Shown here in pieces: positions 11,219-22,699 of a stretch of DNA of 64,000 nt. Each line of letters starts with the position of its first letter. Position 1 is the first letter of the stretch. A program made the position numbers and the translations under genes. Origin of the DNA: Elgaria multicarinata webbii (Eukaryota > Chordata > Lepidosauria > Squamata > Anguidae); the NCBI RefSeq assembly GCF_023053635.1, contig NC_086175.1, positions 20,562,740 to 20,626,739 of the forward strand. The letters run 5' to 3'. Below the pieces are notes generated by a model that saw nothing but the letters and a program-made list of their open reading frames with translations, had not been told where the DNA came from and did not search any database.

Positions 11219-12391
11219 CGCAGATAACACCACTCCGCCCCCAAAGCAGACGGGCCTGTTTCTCTTTTCCTCACGGAGCAGGTGGTTCCAAAGGCCTTGG
11301 TGAGGAGCTGGTAAAAGCAGGATCCTAGCCCTAGTGAGATCTGTTGCCTAAATAATCAAAAGAACATTCTTGAAAAAACAAATAATGGACTGCCCTTTCA
11401 CATTGTGTTGCTGATCCAGCCAAATGTGAACACTTTGTCGCTTAATCCCCAATCACGGAAACTTATCAAGTGCTTACCTTTGCCTGTCTTATAAAGTGCT
11501 TACCTTTGCCTCTCTTATCCACCTATTCTACTGGTGTAGTCCCTCTCACTTAAATGAAATGTCTCCATGGCTCCGTTACACAGGGACCAGAGCGGAGTTT
11601 TTTCTCCCTTCATATTTCTGGTCTTTCAGTTCATTTCCTATCATTGCCCTTTGTCCTTAGACTTGTTTGTGTACTCCTGGAAAATAACTCCATGTACTAT
11701 CATAATGCAAAAACATTGAAGCTTCTCTGTAAACAAATGAAATGACTTTCTACTTTGAAAGCACAACTCCAGGCAAGCAAAAGTATGATTAAATTATTCT
11801 GCAGGGGATTTATTACACACACAAAAATCTCATTTCTGGTAAAATTGACAATGTTTCCAGAAGATTTTAAGTGGGAAGGGAAACCAAAGTTCTCCAAACA
11901 TTACACAGGAAGAAAGGATATATTAGCCTTTGGGCTATTGTGGGGATATTAGCACTGGAGGCAAAGTACTCTGTCTGTGTGAAATGTGCAAGTCCCTATA
12001 ACCAAAAAAACCCCAATCATAATGTCTATCAAGTCTAGGGGAAATGTATCAAGAAAAAGCAGAAAAAAACACTTAAATGATAGAACATCAGGATCAGCCT
12101 CGGATATGTAACGGTGGCAGCGCAGGCCAAAACAAAACCCTCAGAGTGCATATTTTCAAAGATGTACAATTAATCCTGGAAACAAAGAAGCAATAAGCTA
12201 AAAAGCTTTTTACACAGTCCCAGCAAAGTGAGGAAAGAACAGAAGGGCACAGCAGAGTCAGATGAAATAATATTGTGCCCTAGAAGTTCTCTCGTGTTAA
12301 AAACTATTCAAACAGAAAGGAAACACTTGCTTCAGGCTAGTGTACTCAAAGGTCGGTTGGTCAGTCCCTCCTCTCCTCCTCCTCCTCCTCC
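11219..12391. other. Intergenic DNA with a small tandem duplication
   Basis: No gene is supported. Near 11468-11518 a unit of about 26 bp (AAGTGCTTACCTTTGCCT...CTTAT) occurs twice head to tail. Short frames at 11554-11952 lack domains. Confidence 0.5.
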
Positions 12392-12620
12392 TTCATTACA
12401 TTTATATCTCACCTTTTTTTACTCTTGCAAGGAACCAAATTGGCTTACACAGACCTCCTCCTCTCCATTTTATCCTCACAACAACCCTGTGAGGTAGGTC
12501 AGGCTGAGTGTCATTGAATCGCCCCAAATCATGCAATGAGCCACATGACTGAGTGAGGACTAGAACCTGGATCCCCTGAGTCTAGCACTCTAACCATTAC
12601 ACCACACTAGCTCTTCAATT
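12392..12620 (-). mobile_element. tRNA-derived SINE
   Basis: A reverse copy running from the L2-like tail complement (CATTACATTTATATCTCACC) through ATTTTATCCTCACAACAACC and CCTGTGAGGTAGGTCAGG to the tRNA-like head (GTCTAGCACTCTAACCATTA and ACACCACACTAGCTC). A short pyrimidine repeat (CTC/CCT) lies next to the tail. Confidence 0.85.
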
Positions 12621-12639
12621 TAAAAGACTTAAACAAGGG

Positions 12640-12760
12640 CAATAATCCTATATACTATACACTTACCAGAGAGTAAGCCCCACTGAACTCAGTGGAACTT
12701 ATTTTTAAATAAACACCCAAAGCAATGGCGCCATCGGGACAGGACTTTGGGGCCCTATTC
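12640..12760. repeat. Short palindromic repeat relic
   Basis: Phrases such as GAGAGTAAGCCCCACTGAACT and CAGTGGAACTTATTTTTAAAT recur in degenerate form near 17120, 25530, 36110 and 40850. They suggest an old interspersed repeat whose ends are not defined here. Confidence 0.35.
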
Positions 12761-12948
12761 TGTAAAATGAGTAGGAGGACCCCCAAACGCAGCAGGGCTG
12801 GCTGATGATTTTTTGAAGTAAGGGAACTCATACACATTACCATCTAAAGAGGATCCCCACCATAAGATCATTCACTTCGAAGTCCAAAATTATGAAGCTG
12901 CACCACTAATCCACAGTACTGCATGGTAAGTTTTGTAAACAAACTGCA

Positions 12949-13300
12949 ATTGTGTGGCCTGGTGTCCTCTTTTATGGAGGACCATCCTCTATTTGAAGGT
13001 GTCCTCTGTTTGAAAGGCTGGCCTGTTCAATTCCGGTTTGAAGATATAGAACCAAAAGAACTGTGGCCCATCAATAATCAGCACTGGGACAGCAGACGGA
13101 GCAGGCAGCTATACAAGCCGCCTGGTCACAGTTTTCCACACTGGGGTGAGATGGACTTTATTTCCATATAAATTGTAATAATACTTTCTAAATTTGCATC
13201 CATACCTATGTAATAGCATATGAAAACGTTATGCAAATCAGTGTCCTCCTTTGCCCACTTTCTGGTGATGCATCTCTTCCCCCATTTTGGGGGTGATTTC
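12949..13300 (+). mobile_element. Family A hAT-like MITE, copy 6
   Basis: It keeps GGCCTGGTGTCCTCTTTTAT, GGAGGACCATCCTCTATTTG, TCTGTTTGAAAGGCTGGCC, GAAGATATAGAACC, CAGCACTGGGACAGCAG, CCTGGTCACAGTTTTCCACA, GGGTGAGATGGACT, an AT-rich core and GTTATGCAAATCAGTGTCC with GGTGATGCAT. The last bases of the 3' TIR are lost. Best-preserved 5' half of the family. Confidence 0.8.
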
Positions 13301-13382
13301 TCTGTATATTTCAACAAAGCTAAGCAAAACAAAACAAAAGAATAAGAAAATACATTGACATGATTGAATGTATCAGCTTTAA

Positions 13383-13485
<103 letters not shown>

Positions 13486-13502
13486 TCTAGAAAATAAATT
13501 AT

Positions 13503-14256
13503 TAGGGCTCTGCACAGCACCCCTAACATGTCTTGGAGGCGGTTTCAGAGCCTCCAAAACAGCCCCACTTCAACTTGGGGTGCTTTGGGGCTGGGCCAGC
13601 TCACTTCACAACTGAATCCAAAATGAGGTTTCCCCCCCTTCTAAAGTGGGACAGTCCTTGCAAGTTCAAGGGCACCTGCCATACGGCTTCACAGCAAGCA
13701 CTCAGGAAAGCTGGTTGCAAGGCCAACTGGGAGTCCATTAGACTCCCTGCTTGTCTCGTTTCTCCTCCCTCCCTGCTCTCCCCTGAACCCGGAGCCACTG
13801 CTTGTGGGGCTTACCTTTGCCTTCTGTCCTCCTCCATTAGAGCTGTGATTTAAAAGTAAGATGGAAGCTCTGTCATTTTCATACATCTACAGTTGCAAAT
13901 TATGGAAAAGGCCCTTTACAGCTGCTGTAGTTGCGTCTGTAGATCTATGGAAACCTAAGAGCCCCTATCTTACTTTTAAATTTCAACTCTAATGGAGGAG
14001 GGTGGACAGCAAAGGTAAATCCTGTGGGCAGCAGTGACAGCAGCTCTGGGTTCAGGGGTTGAGCAGGGAGGTAGAGGGGTCCAATTACCTTGCACAGGCT
14101 TTTCTGTCCACCACCATCCCAAATCGGCATGAGGCACCCCGAGGCACTTCAGATCGGATCCGCTTCACCTCATGGCGCTTTGGGCTGACCCAGTACTGCC
14201 TCATGTTCAGGCAGATTCAGATTCAGGAGTTCGGCCCAAAGTGGTGCCCAGCCCTA
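13503..14256. mobile_element. Long inverted-repeat (foldback-like) DNA element
   Basis: The ends are TAGGGCTCTGCAC (left) and GTGGTGCCCAGCCCTA (right), an imperfect terminal inverted repeat. A long inner inverted repeat spans about 13755-14080: CCTCCATTAGAGC..TTTAAAAGTAAGAT on the left is answered by ATCTTACTTTTAAA..CTCTAATGGAGG near 13967-14000, and the symmetry continues through GGCTTACCTTTGC / GCAAAGGTAAATCC and CCCTGAACC / GGGTTCAGGGG. The 9-mer AGAAAATAA lies close to both ends (13490s and 14256-14264). No transposase frame is seen. Confidence 0.6.
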
Positions 14257-14509
14257 GAAAATAACACTGTCGGATTACCTGGCGGAAAAACGTTCCGTTT
14301 TCAGAGAACCGCTGTATTAGCATCAATGGGAATTAATTAACAAAAATGCTTACATCACCATCTTTTTTAAAGATAAAGAGATTAAACATGGCACCCTGTT
14401 AGCTCTTAAGTAGGGCTTCAGCCATGCCAAGTTGAATGCAGATCCCTTCATCCCTTGATTTTTAGTATTTTTTTAAAAAAATTCCCTTCCAATCATTTCC
14501 CACCCCATA

Positions 14510-14529
14510 CACACACACACACACACACT
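14510..14529. repeat. (CA)n microsatellite
   Basis: Short pure CA tract. Confidence 0.9.
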
Positions 14530-14630
14530 TCAAATGCACTTCATCTTCTCTCAAGAGAGCTTGCAGAACTTTCAGAAACTAGAAACCTCCTACAAAAATC
14601 AAAGTCCCCTATCGCCATGTGTGGAACAAG

Positions 14631-14635
14631 AACAC

Positions 14636-14681
<46 letters not shown>
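14631..14681. repeat. (CA)n microsatellite
   Basis: About 24 CA units with one G interruption. It explains the His/Thr- and Cys/Val-rich frames. Confidence 0.95.
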
Positions 14682-15537
14682 GGAGTGTGGAATGGCACTA
14701 CAAGAAGCAGCAAATAAAAGCAGACAGTCACACACAGAGAAAAGAAAACCCAGCAAAGAAAGCTGGCTCTGGCCATCTTGGGAGAGGGAGAGGTGTTTCT
14801 TCTAGTTCCTTCCCTGCCCCCCGCCCAAAATTAGGCACACCCTTTTCTCTGCTGCTGCTGATCCTTCAGAAGTGCAAGAGAAGAAGTTGGGTGTGGGTGG
14901 TCTTGAAGCTCCACCAGCACCCTCTCCTGCAAAATGCAAGTCTAGCACCTGGGATCATTTTTCTTTGGTGGTGGAGGGTCACAGGTATGTTAGATTTTAA
15001 GAGGCAGCACCCCCTTCAAGCCAGCAGTCAGTCTCAGGCTGGCAGCAGTGGCAGTGCTGTGGGCAAGGCTCCCGCCACCCATAGGCAGGCCCCGCTGGAC
15101 CAGTGGGGCATGGGCAGAAGGGGCTTCAAATGTCCCAGGACAGGAAAGTGCTAGGGAAAGCTAATGGAACTTTCCCATTTCCATGCGGTCAGTCAGCCTC
15201 AGCTGGATTGTGAAAGAGCAGTGCTATGGGCTCTTTCTGTTTATATAATTTGCAACCCCTCCCCCTGAGCAACGTAATTGGAGGTGGGACAGGGAGGAGA
15301 CTGTGGCTAAAAACTACCCCTCCCTCACCCCCACATCTTCCTAATATGGAAGTGTTCAGTTAGTTGTCCATTATCAACATGGAACAAGCCCTCACATCGC
15401 CTGAAAAACCTTTGGATACAGATCTTCTAACCACACCTCAGGTTTCTGTCAGTTTTTGAATGCCCCTAACCACACTGCGAGTTTGGAGTTCCATCGGAGT
15501 TCCATCGAATCCCCCGATTTTTCGGTGCAGAGCGCAC

Positions 15538-15888
15538 ACTCCTAGTGCCTATATACCACCCATTCAAATGTTGAAAGCATCGTAAGGTCCTCAATCCATT
15601 GCATTATAGGAGGTGAGCATTTCTTCTTCCAGTGTTGGAAGATCAGGCTTTTGGTGATTTGTATGTGGCCACCCTAAGCAATCCCATGTTTTGACTCTGC
15701 TTGGCAAAGAAGAAATAGCAGCTGGCCACTGATGACCTTTGGTGGAAGCCCAACATATAGTTTCATCTTCATATCCTTTGGACGCACTCTGCTCTCAGTG
15801 TGGAGTGTAGCAGCAGGCCTGTGGCTGACACAGAGTGTTTGCACGTCCAGTTTATCTGACTATCACAGAGAATGTCGATGTAGACTAA
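15538..15888. other. Intergenic DNA, nothing recognised
   Basis: No supported gene or repeat between the TAGGAGTGTGC-type terminus and the MITE starting at 15889. Confidence 0.4.
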
Positions 15889-16019
15889 GGCCAGATCTAC
15901 ACCAAGCAGGATATCACACTTTGAAAATGGTTGGAAAACTGTGTATGGAGTGCGTCCTGGTCCCCAACAGTTGTCAAACCCGCGATAAAGCTTTTTAAAG
16001 CAGTAGTGTAGCTCCTGCC
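15889..16019 (+). mobile_element. Harbinger-like MITE (family D), TAA target duplication
   Basis: It starts GGCCAGATCTACACCAAGCA and ends CAGTAGTGTAGCTCCTGCC. Both sides are flanked by TAA (15886-15888 and 16020-16022). A 3-bp TWA duplication and a GGCC-type inverted terminus fit PIF/Harbinger transposons. At 131 bp it has no coding capacity. Related copies are at 23543-23673, 30522-31268 and 30542-30658. Confidence 0.8.
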
Positions 16020-16959
16020 TAAATTTGGTCTATTGCATATGGCGAGCAAAGGAAAAAAAGAAAGGGTGGTTCAGATACTTGACTCTGCAGTCACATCCTA
16101 TGTGTGGCAGCCAGAAGTCATGAATCTCAGGAACAGAGGCACATACAAGAACATGTGTGGCCCAGATGTTGACATGTGTTGCAAACATGCTCTCCAGATA
16201 TCCATAATCATTCGTGGAGAAATCTACTCTTCCAGTGGGCTTTCCCAAACTGATGTCGCAATAGGGGACTTGGACAGTCCTCTTAACTATTAATCCCACG
16301 CGATTCTGTTTTCAGTTCTGCAATGACAACAGCAGCTACACTATTTCCTAGTTTTTGGTGCTTCTTTTAAGCTGCAGTGCTTCGGTTATAAATATAGCAA
16401 GGTAAGGTTTACAAAAGCAACCAAACATTTTGAACTCTGTTTCTCTTTTAACCTAGTAACCAAACACGAACGCAAATAACACTTCACAGGAGCCTTTCAT
16501 CTGAAGCACTTCAAAGCAGCCTGCACAAAAATGGGAAAATTACCTGTAAGAAACTGGCTGCAGGCTAAGAGACTCAGCGTATTAAAATGTTCTGCGAGTG
16601 CTTTAAAGTGTCAACAATCTACAGCTCATTCACACAAAGCACTTGCTAACATAGGCAAGAGCGCACCATAATAAGAACATGAAGCTCAAGGATGCTTAAG
16701 GTCAGAGCTGACTGGAGGGACGTTGCGAGTAGAATGGTGAAACAATCTTTACTTACGATATGTAAATTGTCTCTGGTGTGGCAATGAATTGCATTCCTCT
16801 TGTTAAAGCTTCCATGATAAGGGGCATTTCACTTCTTATTCTCACCTTGATAACCAACCCATATACATATACAGCCATCAGTTTTTCATGTATCTGTTGA
16901 GATTGGCTGGTTCAAAGGCAGGACTATCCAGTGGATTAATCATGTATACTATGTTTTTA
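16020..16959. other. Intergenic DNA, nothing recognised
   Basis: Frames of 86-89 codons overlap on opposite strands at 16030-16299 and have no domain. No RNA gene or repeat recognised. Confidence 0.4.
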
Positions 16960-17022
16960 ATCAGTTTTTATGTGTTTTATATTCACTGTTGTCCCCTGCC
17001 TCGATCCAAGTGGAGAGACGGG

Positions 17023-17076
<54 letters not shown>

Positions 17077-17085
17077 TGTTTATTT
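16960..17085 (+). mobile_element. LINE 3' end with (ATT)n tail
   Basis: The sequence TTTTATGTGTTTTATATTCAC followed by GCCTCGATCCAAG and GAGAGACGGGTAAAAA, then about 14 ATT units (17033-17075), is the layout of an L2/CR1-clade 3' end. The coding part is absent. Confidence 0.55.
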
Positions 17086-17184
17086 ATACCACATATAAAT
17101 CACTTACACTGCAATGCTTGACATGTCCACTCAGAAGTAAGTCCTACTCAGTCCACTAAGGTTTACTTCTACATAAGTGAAAGG

Positions 17185-17240
17185 GGTTTGGACTCAATGG
17201 CCTTATAGGCCCCTTCCAACTCTGCTATTCTATGATTCTA
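17185..17240 (+). mobile_element. CR1-type LINE 3' terminus
   Basis: It contains GGACTCAATGGCCTTATAGG, CCCCTTCCAACTCTGCTATT and the terminal word ATTCTATGATTCTA. That octamer-style repeat is the hallmark 3' end of CR1 retroposons in birds and reptiles. Only about 55 bp remain. Confidence 0.75.
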
Positions 17241-17594
17241 AATGGGTATAAGATTGCAGGCTTAGTCCCAAGGTTACCATCATGATCTGAACATTCCTTT
17301 TCTTACCAGAGAACTACAGAATCTCTTCCAACCCAATGGCCAAATTCCGTTTTGGAGAAAGGTTTCTGGGGCCACATTCCAGTGAGGGACAGGCCTCAAG
17401 GCAAAGGGGTGAGGCCATAAATGGTGTCCTAATTGGCTGTGTTTCCTTCTAAGGCAGCACCTGACTGGTTCAGATAACTGCTACTCAAAATGTAACTTAA
17501 AGGGTGGGAGAAGATCCACAAGCAAGAACCTGATTCAAAAGACATATACTTAAAATTAGAAAGCTCTGAACCCCCTCCCCTCCACCGACACAGA

Positions 17595-17830
17595 TGATGA
17601 GTATCATCAGATGGGGGGGGGATCACATCACCATCGCTCTCGCTTTCTGCTGCTCTTCCACTATTATAACTCAGAAGAGTTGCATTTTGTTTGGACTATT
17701 TTACTACGAAAAAATGGCAGAAGGAGCGGGAAACCAGTAAGGAGGCGTGCCGGTCTGATGACGTTCAACATCACATTTGTGGTGGGCTATCCCCCATGGA
17801 AGCCCATGCCCATGACTGCCACATTTATGT
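17595..17830. mobile_element. Possible MITE with CATCAGATG end
   Basis: It opens TCATCAGATGGGGGGGG and has a pyrimidine-rich first half (GCTTTCTGCTGCTCTTCC) and GAAGGAGCGGGAAACC in the second half. The segment near 63327-63552 begins TCATCAGATGAGC and has a similar layout, so both may be one DNA-element family. Ends are uncertain. Confidence 0.35.
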
Positions 17831-18719
17831 GATCACCCCATCTTTTACGTGCCATCATGCATATTTCTATTGCAGTGACTGGCTCATATATAATATGAAT
17901 GAGAGCACTGTCCAAGGGAGATATGAACCAGCTTATATCAGAACAAGACGAGGAAAACATTAGTGGGTCAGCAATTCTGAGTTTTATAAGATTTTAAATT
18001 CCTGAGTTCTAGCAGTGTTTATAAACAACACTGCCTTGGTGCTTTAGAGACTAAGTAAACGTAGATCAGTTAGATCAGTTTAACCGTCATTATTACTGTT
18101 GTTACTTATTTCTATACTGTGTTCTTTGTCGTCAATGCCGCACTTGGAATCCTGGAGTGTGATATACGGAAAGACCAGTAAAATCACAACAATAAAGCAA
18201 TTTAAAATGCTAACAACAGCCATTAAAACAACTGCCATAAAAATATCCATAAAAGCATCCATAAGCGGAGCATGAAACCAAACCCAGTCGGCTTGAACCA
18301 GTGCAATATGCCTTCCTGAAGGACTGGGTTTTAACCAGCTGTCGAAGTGCCAGCTGAGGTGTGGCTAAACATGTGCAAAGGCAGCATGTTTCAGGGCATG
18401 GGCATCATCACGGAGAGGAAGGCACATCATAAGAGCTGGGTCACAGAGAAGTGACGCTTCCTGTAGCTGTAATCAGGGTGATCTCCAGATTTGAGGGGGC
18501 CGGGGACTGGACAAAGCGTCATCTGGTGGGTTCCCTCTTCTGTCCATGGGACCTAGCTAGCTCAACTTGAGATGAATCTGCTTCTTGCTGCATCCGACTA
18601 GCTAAGTTAAGTTAAGTGCTGCTTTGTGGCAAACTCATCCATTTCCAAGAATGTATTCCAGTACTCACAGTTATCTCACAAGACATATTATTTATATTAT
18701 TTAGTTATTTTATATTTAC
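17831..18719. other. Intergenic DNA, nothing recognised
   Basis: No gene, RNA or repeat is supported in this stretch. Confidence 0.4.
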
Positions 18720-18937
18720 TTGTTACGTTTATATCCCATCTTTTTCCACCAAGGGACCCAAGGCAATGTACATAAACCTCCTCCTCTCCATTTTATCCTC
18801 ACAACAACAACCCTGTGAGGTAGGTTGGGCTGAGAGTTTGTGACTGGCCCATGAGCTTCCATGATCGACTGGGGACTTGAACCCAGATCTCCTGACTCCC
18901 AGTCCAATGTTTTAACAACTACACCACATTGCATAAG
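18720..18937 (-). mobile_element. tRNA-derived SINE
   Basis: A reverse copy with the tail complement (GTTACGTTTATATCCCATC), CCTCCTCTCCATTTTATCCT, CCCTGTGAGGTAGGTTGGG, the B-box side opposite TTGAACCCAGATCTCC and the tRNA-like head at the right (ACTACACCACATTGC). Confidence 0.85.
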
Positions 18938-19060
18938 AACGTAAGAAGAGCCTTGCTGGATTAAATCAAACGCCTATCTTGTCCAGTATTCCACTCCCAA
19001 AATGGACAACCAGATGCCTTGGAAGCCCACAAACAGAACATGAATGTAATAGAATAACTG
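18938..19060 (-). mobile_element. Family G interspersed repeat fragment
   Basis: It reads ATAAGAACGTAAGAAGAGCC, TTGCTGGATTAAATCAAACG, CCTATCTTGTCCAGTATTCC and CCAGATGCCTTGGAAGCCCAC. The same phrases in the other orientation occur at 49985-50140 (GATCCAGCATGGCTCTTATG), with related copies at 27590-28620 and 55265-55480. This is a common non-coding reptile retroposon-like repeat whose source family I cannot name. Confidence 0.55.
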
Positions 19061-20287
19061 GACAAAAGCCGAATCTGAGGTAAAAGCAGATAACACAAAC
19101 AAAGTGAGATTTCCCATATGAGAATCAAAAGCCCGATATGAGGTGTGGAACTTTTTTTTTTTACTGAGTTCCTGCTAAGGAGGACACAGTAGTCAAGGCC
19201 TGGACGCCAGCAAGCTGTTTCTTTATTGACTTCCTCTTTCTTACAGCTTTTGTCATCTTTTGCTTCTGCTTTTCCCTCCATTTTTCCTTTCCTTTCCACT
19301 GCTTTCCGGAGCCCTCTACAGACAAATTTGTGTAAAACAAGCTGGGAAATGAGCTACAACTGTAAGGATACAACAAAGACCTTTTGAACTTTCAGTTTAA
19401 GGCTTCCTCAGGGCAACGCTAACATTGGTACTCATCAATGCAAACCAGTGTGTAATCTATGATGTTCCAGCATTGGGATAAATATGCAGATGTAGTGCCG
19501 GGGCTTTCCTCTCTCCCGATTTGGTAGCAATCCTACTAGAAATTATCAAGAAAATGAATAGTTTCATGGAATGTATGCCTGACTAGAACAAATAAATGCT
19601 AGCAGTGCCGTGCAAAGCAGTTGAGTGTGCTCTAGCGATTAAATCTGTAATTATAATAATCATTAAGAGCAGCAATGTTTTCAGAAGGTTTTTTCCCCCC
19701 ACTGCCAACGTGCTTCAGGCATTAAAACAAAAATCATTACAAAGAGCTCAGCAATAAAACAGAAAGATTCAATCTGGCAGCCTCCTGAGGTGGAAAATAC
19801 CTATTACAGCCCCTCGTTCCACAAGTATGAACTCTTAGGTATGAGAGTCCCAACATGGTATTAGTCTGAGGTGAGAGAATGAAACACATTTTCATATTAA
19901 GCATGAATATTATTTAGACCTAATTACATGCGAAAGTGTTACGGTCATGGATGTGATCACTGCTTTATTTGCCCTTGATGAAATGTCCTGCTACAAACTA
20001 GTCGTAAAGACTAGAAGTGAAAGAAAGACTCTTACAAGCTATGAGGTTTTACAAATCAGCCTGCACCAGGGCTGTGGAAAGCAGCATAAGGCAGGAATCA
20101 AGCTCTTAAAACACAAACACTGCGTGTACAAATTGAATATGAAAATACAAAAAGAGGTAAATATGATACCACCCCAATTTGTAGCATCTCACACGTTGCT
20201 CAAAAATTCACGACTACATGCAATATCTCCTAATGTTATAGTGATGTAGTATCACATTTATGTCTTTTTGTATTTTGTCATGCATTG
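19061..20287. other. Intergenic DNA, nothing recognised
   Basis: About 1.2 kb of AT-rich DNA. The 112-codon minus frame at 18961-19299 overlaps the family G repeat and a polyK/E-like segment. The 100-codon plus frame at 19947 has no domain. Confidence 0.4.
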
Positions 20288-20530
20288 GGCCTGTTCAGAA
20301 GACACTTTAAACCCTGCTGGTTAAGGCTTCTGGTTAAGCAGCAGAGTTTAAGGTGTCTTGTGCGTTGTGTTTTGCTAAACCCTGCTCACTCACTAACCAC
20401 AGTCGGTCCATAGGCAGCAGGGTTAGTGGTTCTAACCGTGGCTTAAAGTGTTGTGTGCAACAGCATGGTTTGTGCTAACTCCAGAGAAACACAGTTTTGC
20501 TAACCGCAGAGCCCAAAGTGTCGTCTGAAC
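20288..20530. mobile_element. Harbinger-like palindromic MITE, ATT duplication
   Basis: The ends are GGGCCTGTTCAGAAGACACT and AGTGTCGTCTGAACAGGCCC, an almost perfect inverted repeat, with ATT immediately outside each end. Internal GCTAAACCCTGC / GCAGGGTTAG words add further symmetry. The GGCC-type end and 3-bp duplication place it with PIF/Harbinger-like MITEs. No coding capacity. Confidence 0.75.
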
Positions 20531-20740
20531 AGGCCCATTGTGTATCATCAACGTTGTGCCCACCAGAGGGGTTGGCCATGTTGGCTGGAGATAAAGGAGT
20601 TGTAGCAGAGAACATCTGGAGAGTACGAAGTTGGAGAAGGCAGTTTTATGTAGTGTATATGTTGGATTCTATCATAGTTACCATTACCCTTTATTATATT
20701 CTTAGTATATTTAGTGGAACTTTTGTTTGTCGATTTATTA

Positions 20741-20865
20741 CAGGGCTAGGCTACCTGGTGTCCTCCAGATATTTTGGACTATGGCTCCCATAATCCATGA
20801 CAATTGGCTATGCTGCCTGGGGCTGATGGGAGTTGCAGTCCAAAATATAAGGTTGCCTACTCCTG
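20741..20865. mobile_element. Family F hAT MITE, 8-bp duplication (7/8)
   Basis: It begins CAGGGCTAGGCTACCTGG and ends AGGTTGCCTACTCCTG, with mirrored inner blocks (TATTTTGGACTATGGCTCCC / GGGAGTTGCAGTCC). The flanks are ATTTATTA (20733-20740) and ATTTATAA (20866-20873), 7 of 8 identical. CAG ends with an 8-bp duplication are standard for hAT transposons. Confidence 0.8.
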
Positions 20866-22232
20866 ATTTATAAGTTCATTCAAATTGTGATGGGGATGGA
20901 TCTGTTCTTGAGTTTGTTCATGTTATTCCCCTTACTCTGGTGTATAACTGCCACTCCCATCAGACTTTGTCAAAACCCTTGAATATTATCTCTCCCATAT
21001 TGAGCTTGTGCTATCACACAGTGTCTTAAGAGAAGAGAAGAGAGAGAGAGAGAGAGAGATATTATTCAAATTAAAGAATGACATATTTATCTAAGGTCAT
21101 GGCACTAGAAGAAAAAAGTTAAAGGATTAATTATTGTTTCTGTGATGCAATTTTTAAGCATCAAAATAAACATTCCGCCCAGGTTAATTCTTACCACGGT
21201 GATTTCATCTTCAGTTGTGTATTACCATTATTTTCATTGACTCACCAGCATGTTTAAGGAGCTCTTCTTAAGAGCTTCAGCATATTTAACATCTGGTTGC
21301 CTGACTGGATGCTTGAGATGGTAGATCTATAACAAAAGCATCAGTCAGAACGTTTCCCCATTTTCTGCTCAGGTGGAAGAAAGGAAATGTTAAGAATACA
21401 ACATTTAATATGCTTTTATTGCTTCTGGATTGAACTTTGCTTAAATCCCTCCATGTCGCACAACGTATTTATTATGCATGGTTATGGCCTAAGTCCATTT
21501 GATTGTTAGGGCTAAACTAGATGCGATTTTAATTGTGTATAGCATTTAATAAATGTGTGTGGAGATGTTAAGAAGGATCAGGACCATGATGTGTAGGTCA
21601 ATGGGAGAAAACCTGATAGGATATGGATAGCTCTTATTGGTACTTGATGAAGACAGAGGAGGGCACCTGGTTGGTCAAGGAAGCACCTGGATGTGTGTAA
21701 TTCCTGGTTGCTGGAGTCTGATGGACATGGGACAGGGCTGATAGAGTGAATAGCAGAGGTTCTAAAGCCAAACACAAAATAGCCTCTCCCCTTTTATACT
21801 GGCCTCCTTACCCTGAAATGTTACTTCTGTTTTCCCCTTCAGACCTTGAGAAGAAAGCTGTAACCCCAAAAACTTCAGGTCAACTCTGAGAGCCGGCAAC
21901 CTTAATCCTGGAACATTGAATTAGCTTGATGTGACTCTTTTGATGCAGATGGACATTCTCATTCCCACTTGTAGCATGGGACTGAAGTTGAAGCAGGTTT
22001 AGCAGGACAACCCGAGGACTATAGCCTGCATGTGGCCCTCGGAGTCCACAGTGTGGGCCACCATGGAAACCTCACCCCCAATTCTTCCCACACACCACTG
22101 CTGCCACTGCCACCAGCCACTTCTGTTGGGAAAGAGGGCAGGCAGGGATGACTCTCCTTGGGCGCCCTCTTTCCTCCAGCAATCCTGATAAAGATCACTG
22201 GAGTATGGTGGCCCACCACCACCACCAAGCAA

Positions 22233-22233
<1 letters not shown>
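20866..22233. other. Intergenic DNA, nothing recognised
   Basis: No gene is supported. A short (GA)n tract lies near 21036-21058. Confidence 0.4.

Positions 22234-22279
<46 letters not shown>
22234..22279. repeat. (GT)n microsatellite
   Basis: About 22 pure GT units, which create the Cys/Val-rich frames. Confidence 0.95.
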
Positions 22280-22281
<2 letters not shown>

Positions 22282-22699
22282 GTCAGGTGAATGGGTGTGC
22301 CAGTGTAGTTCCCCAAGACCAAAAGGTCACCCACTCCTGGTTCACATTATTAAATGAGGAAATGCTTGGAGCTATTTGAGATACCTACCTTTCAGCACCC
22401 AATCACCTCAAAATGGAAGTGCTGTGATTTATACCAGGTATGCCCCATTGGGTGCCTGCAGCCTGGATCAAGCCCCAAAGCTACCCTATCTGGCCTCCTG
22501 CCACCACTGTCAAATTTAATCACATTCACTCATAGGGGAAAGAATAACAGGTTTTCAAGTTGTAAGATGTTTCAAGACATTGTTTGGAGAGCCATAACTA
22601 TCGCCTGACATGCTCCATAACTTCTGAAATCCTTACTGTGAAATTTTATCATAGAGTGAGGAGAACAGTTGGGTAGCAAAATACACTTTTGCCTCTCAG

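Larger units (their letters stand above)
14411..15537. mobile_element. Degenerate TAGGAGTGTGC-type DNA element
   Basis: The right end (GTGCAGAGCGCACACTCCTA) is the inverse of the terminus of the better-kept element at 53106-54972 (TAGGAGTGTGCAC). The left end region carries the CCTTCATCCCTTGATTTTTAG phrase that resembles that element's internal repeat (CATCATCCCCTGATTTTTGG). The interior holds two CA microsatellites, and left boundary and interior homology are uncertain. The 206-codon frame at 14534 runs through a (CA)n tract and is not accepted as a gene. Confidence 0.4.

Noticed and set aside
14534-15154. 206-codon plus-strand open frame
   Set aside because: It runs through a (CA)n microsatellite (His/Thr repeat) and a degenerate DNA element. 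No domain is recognised.
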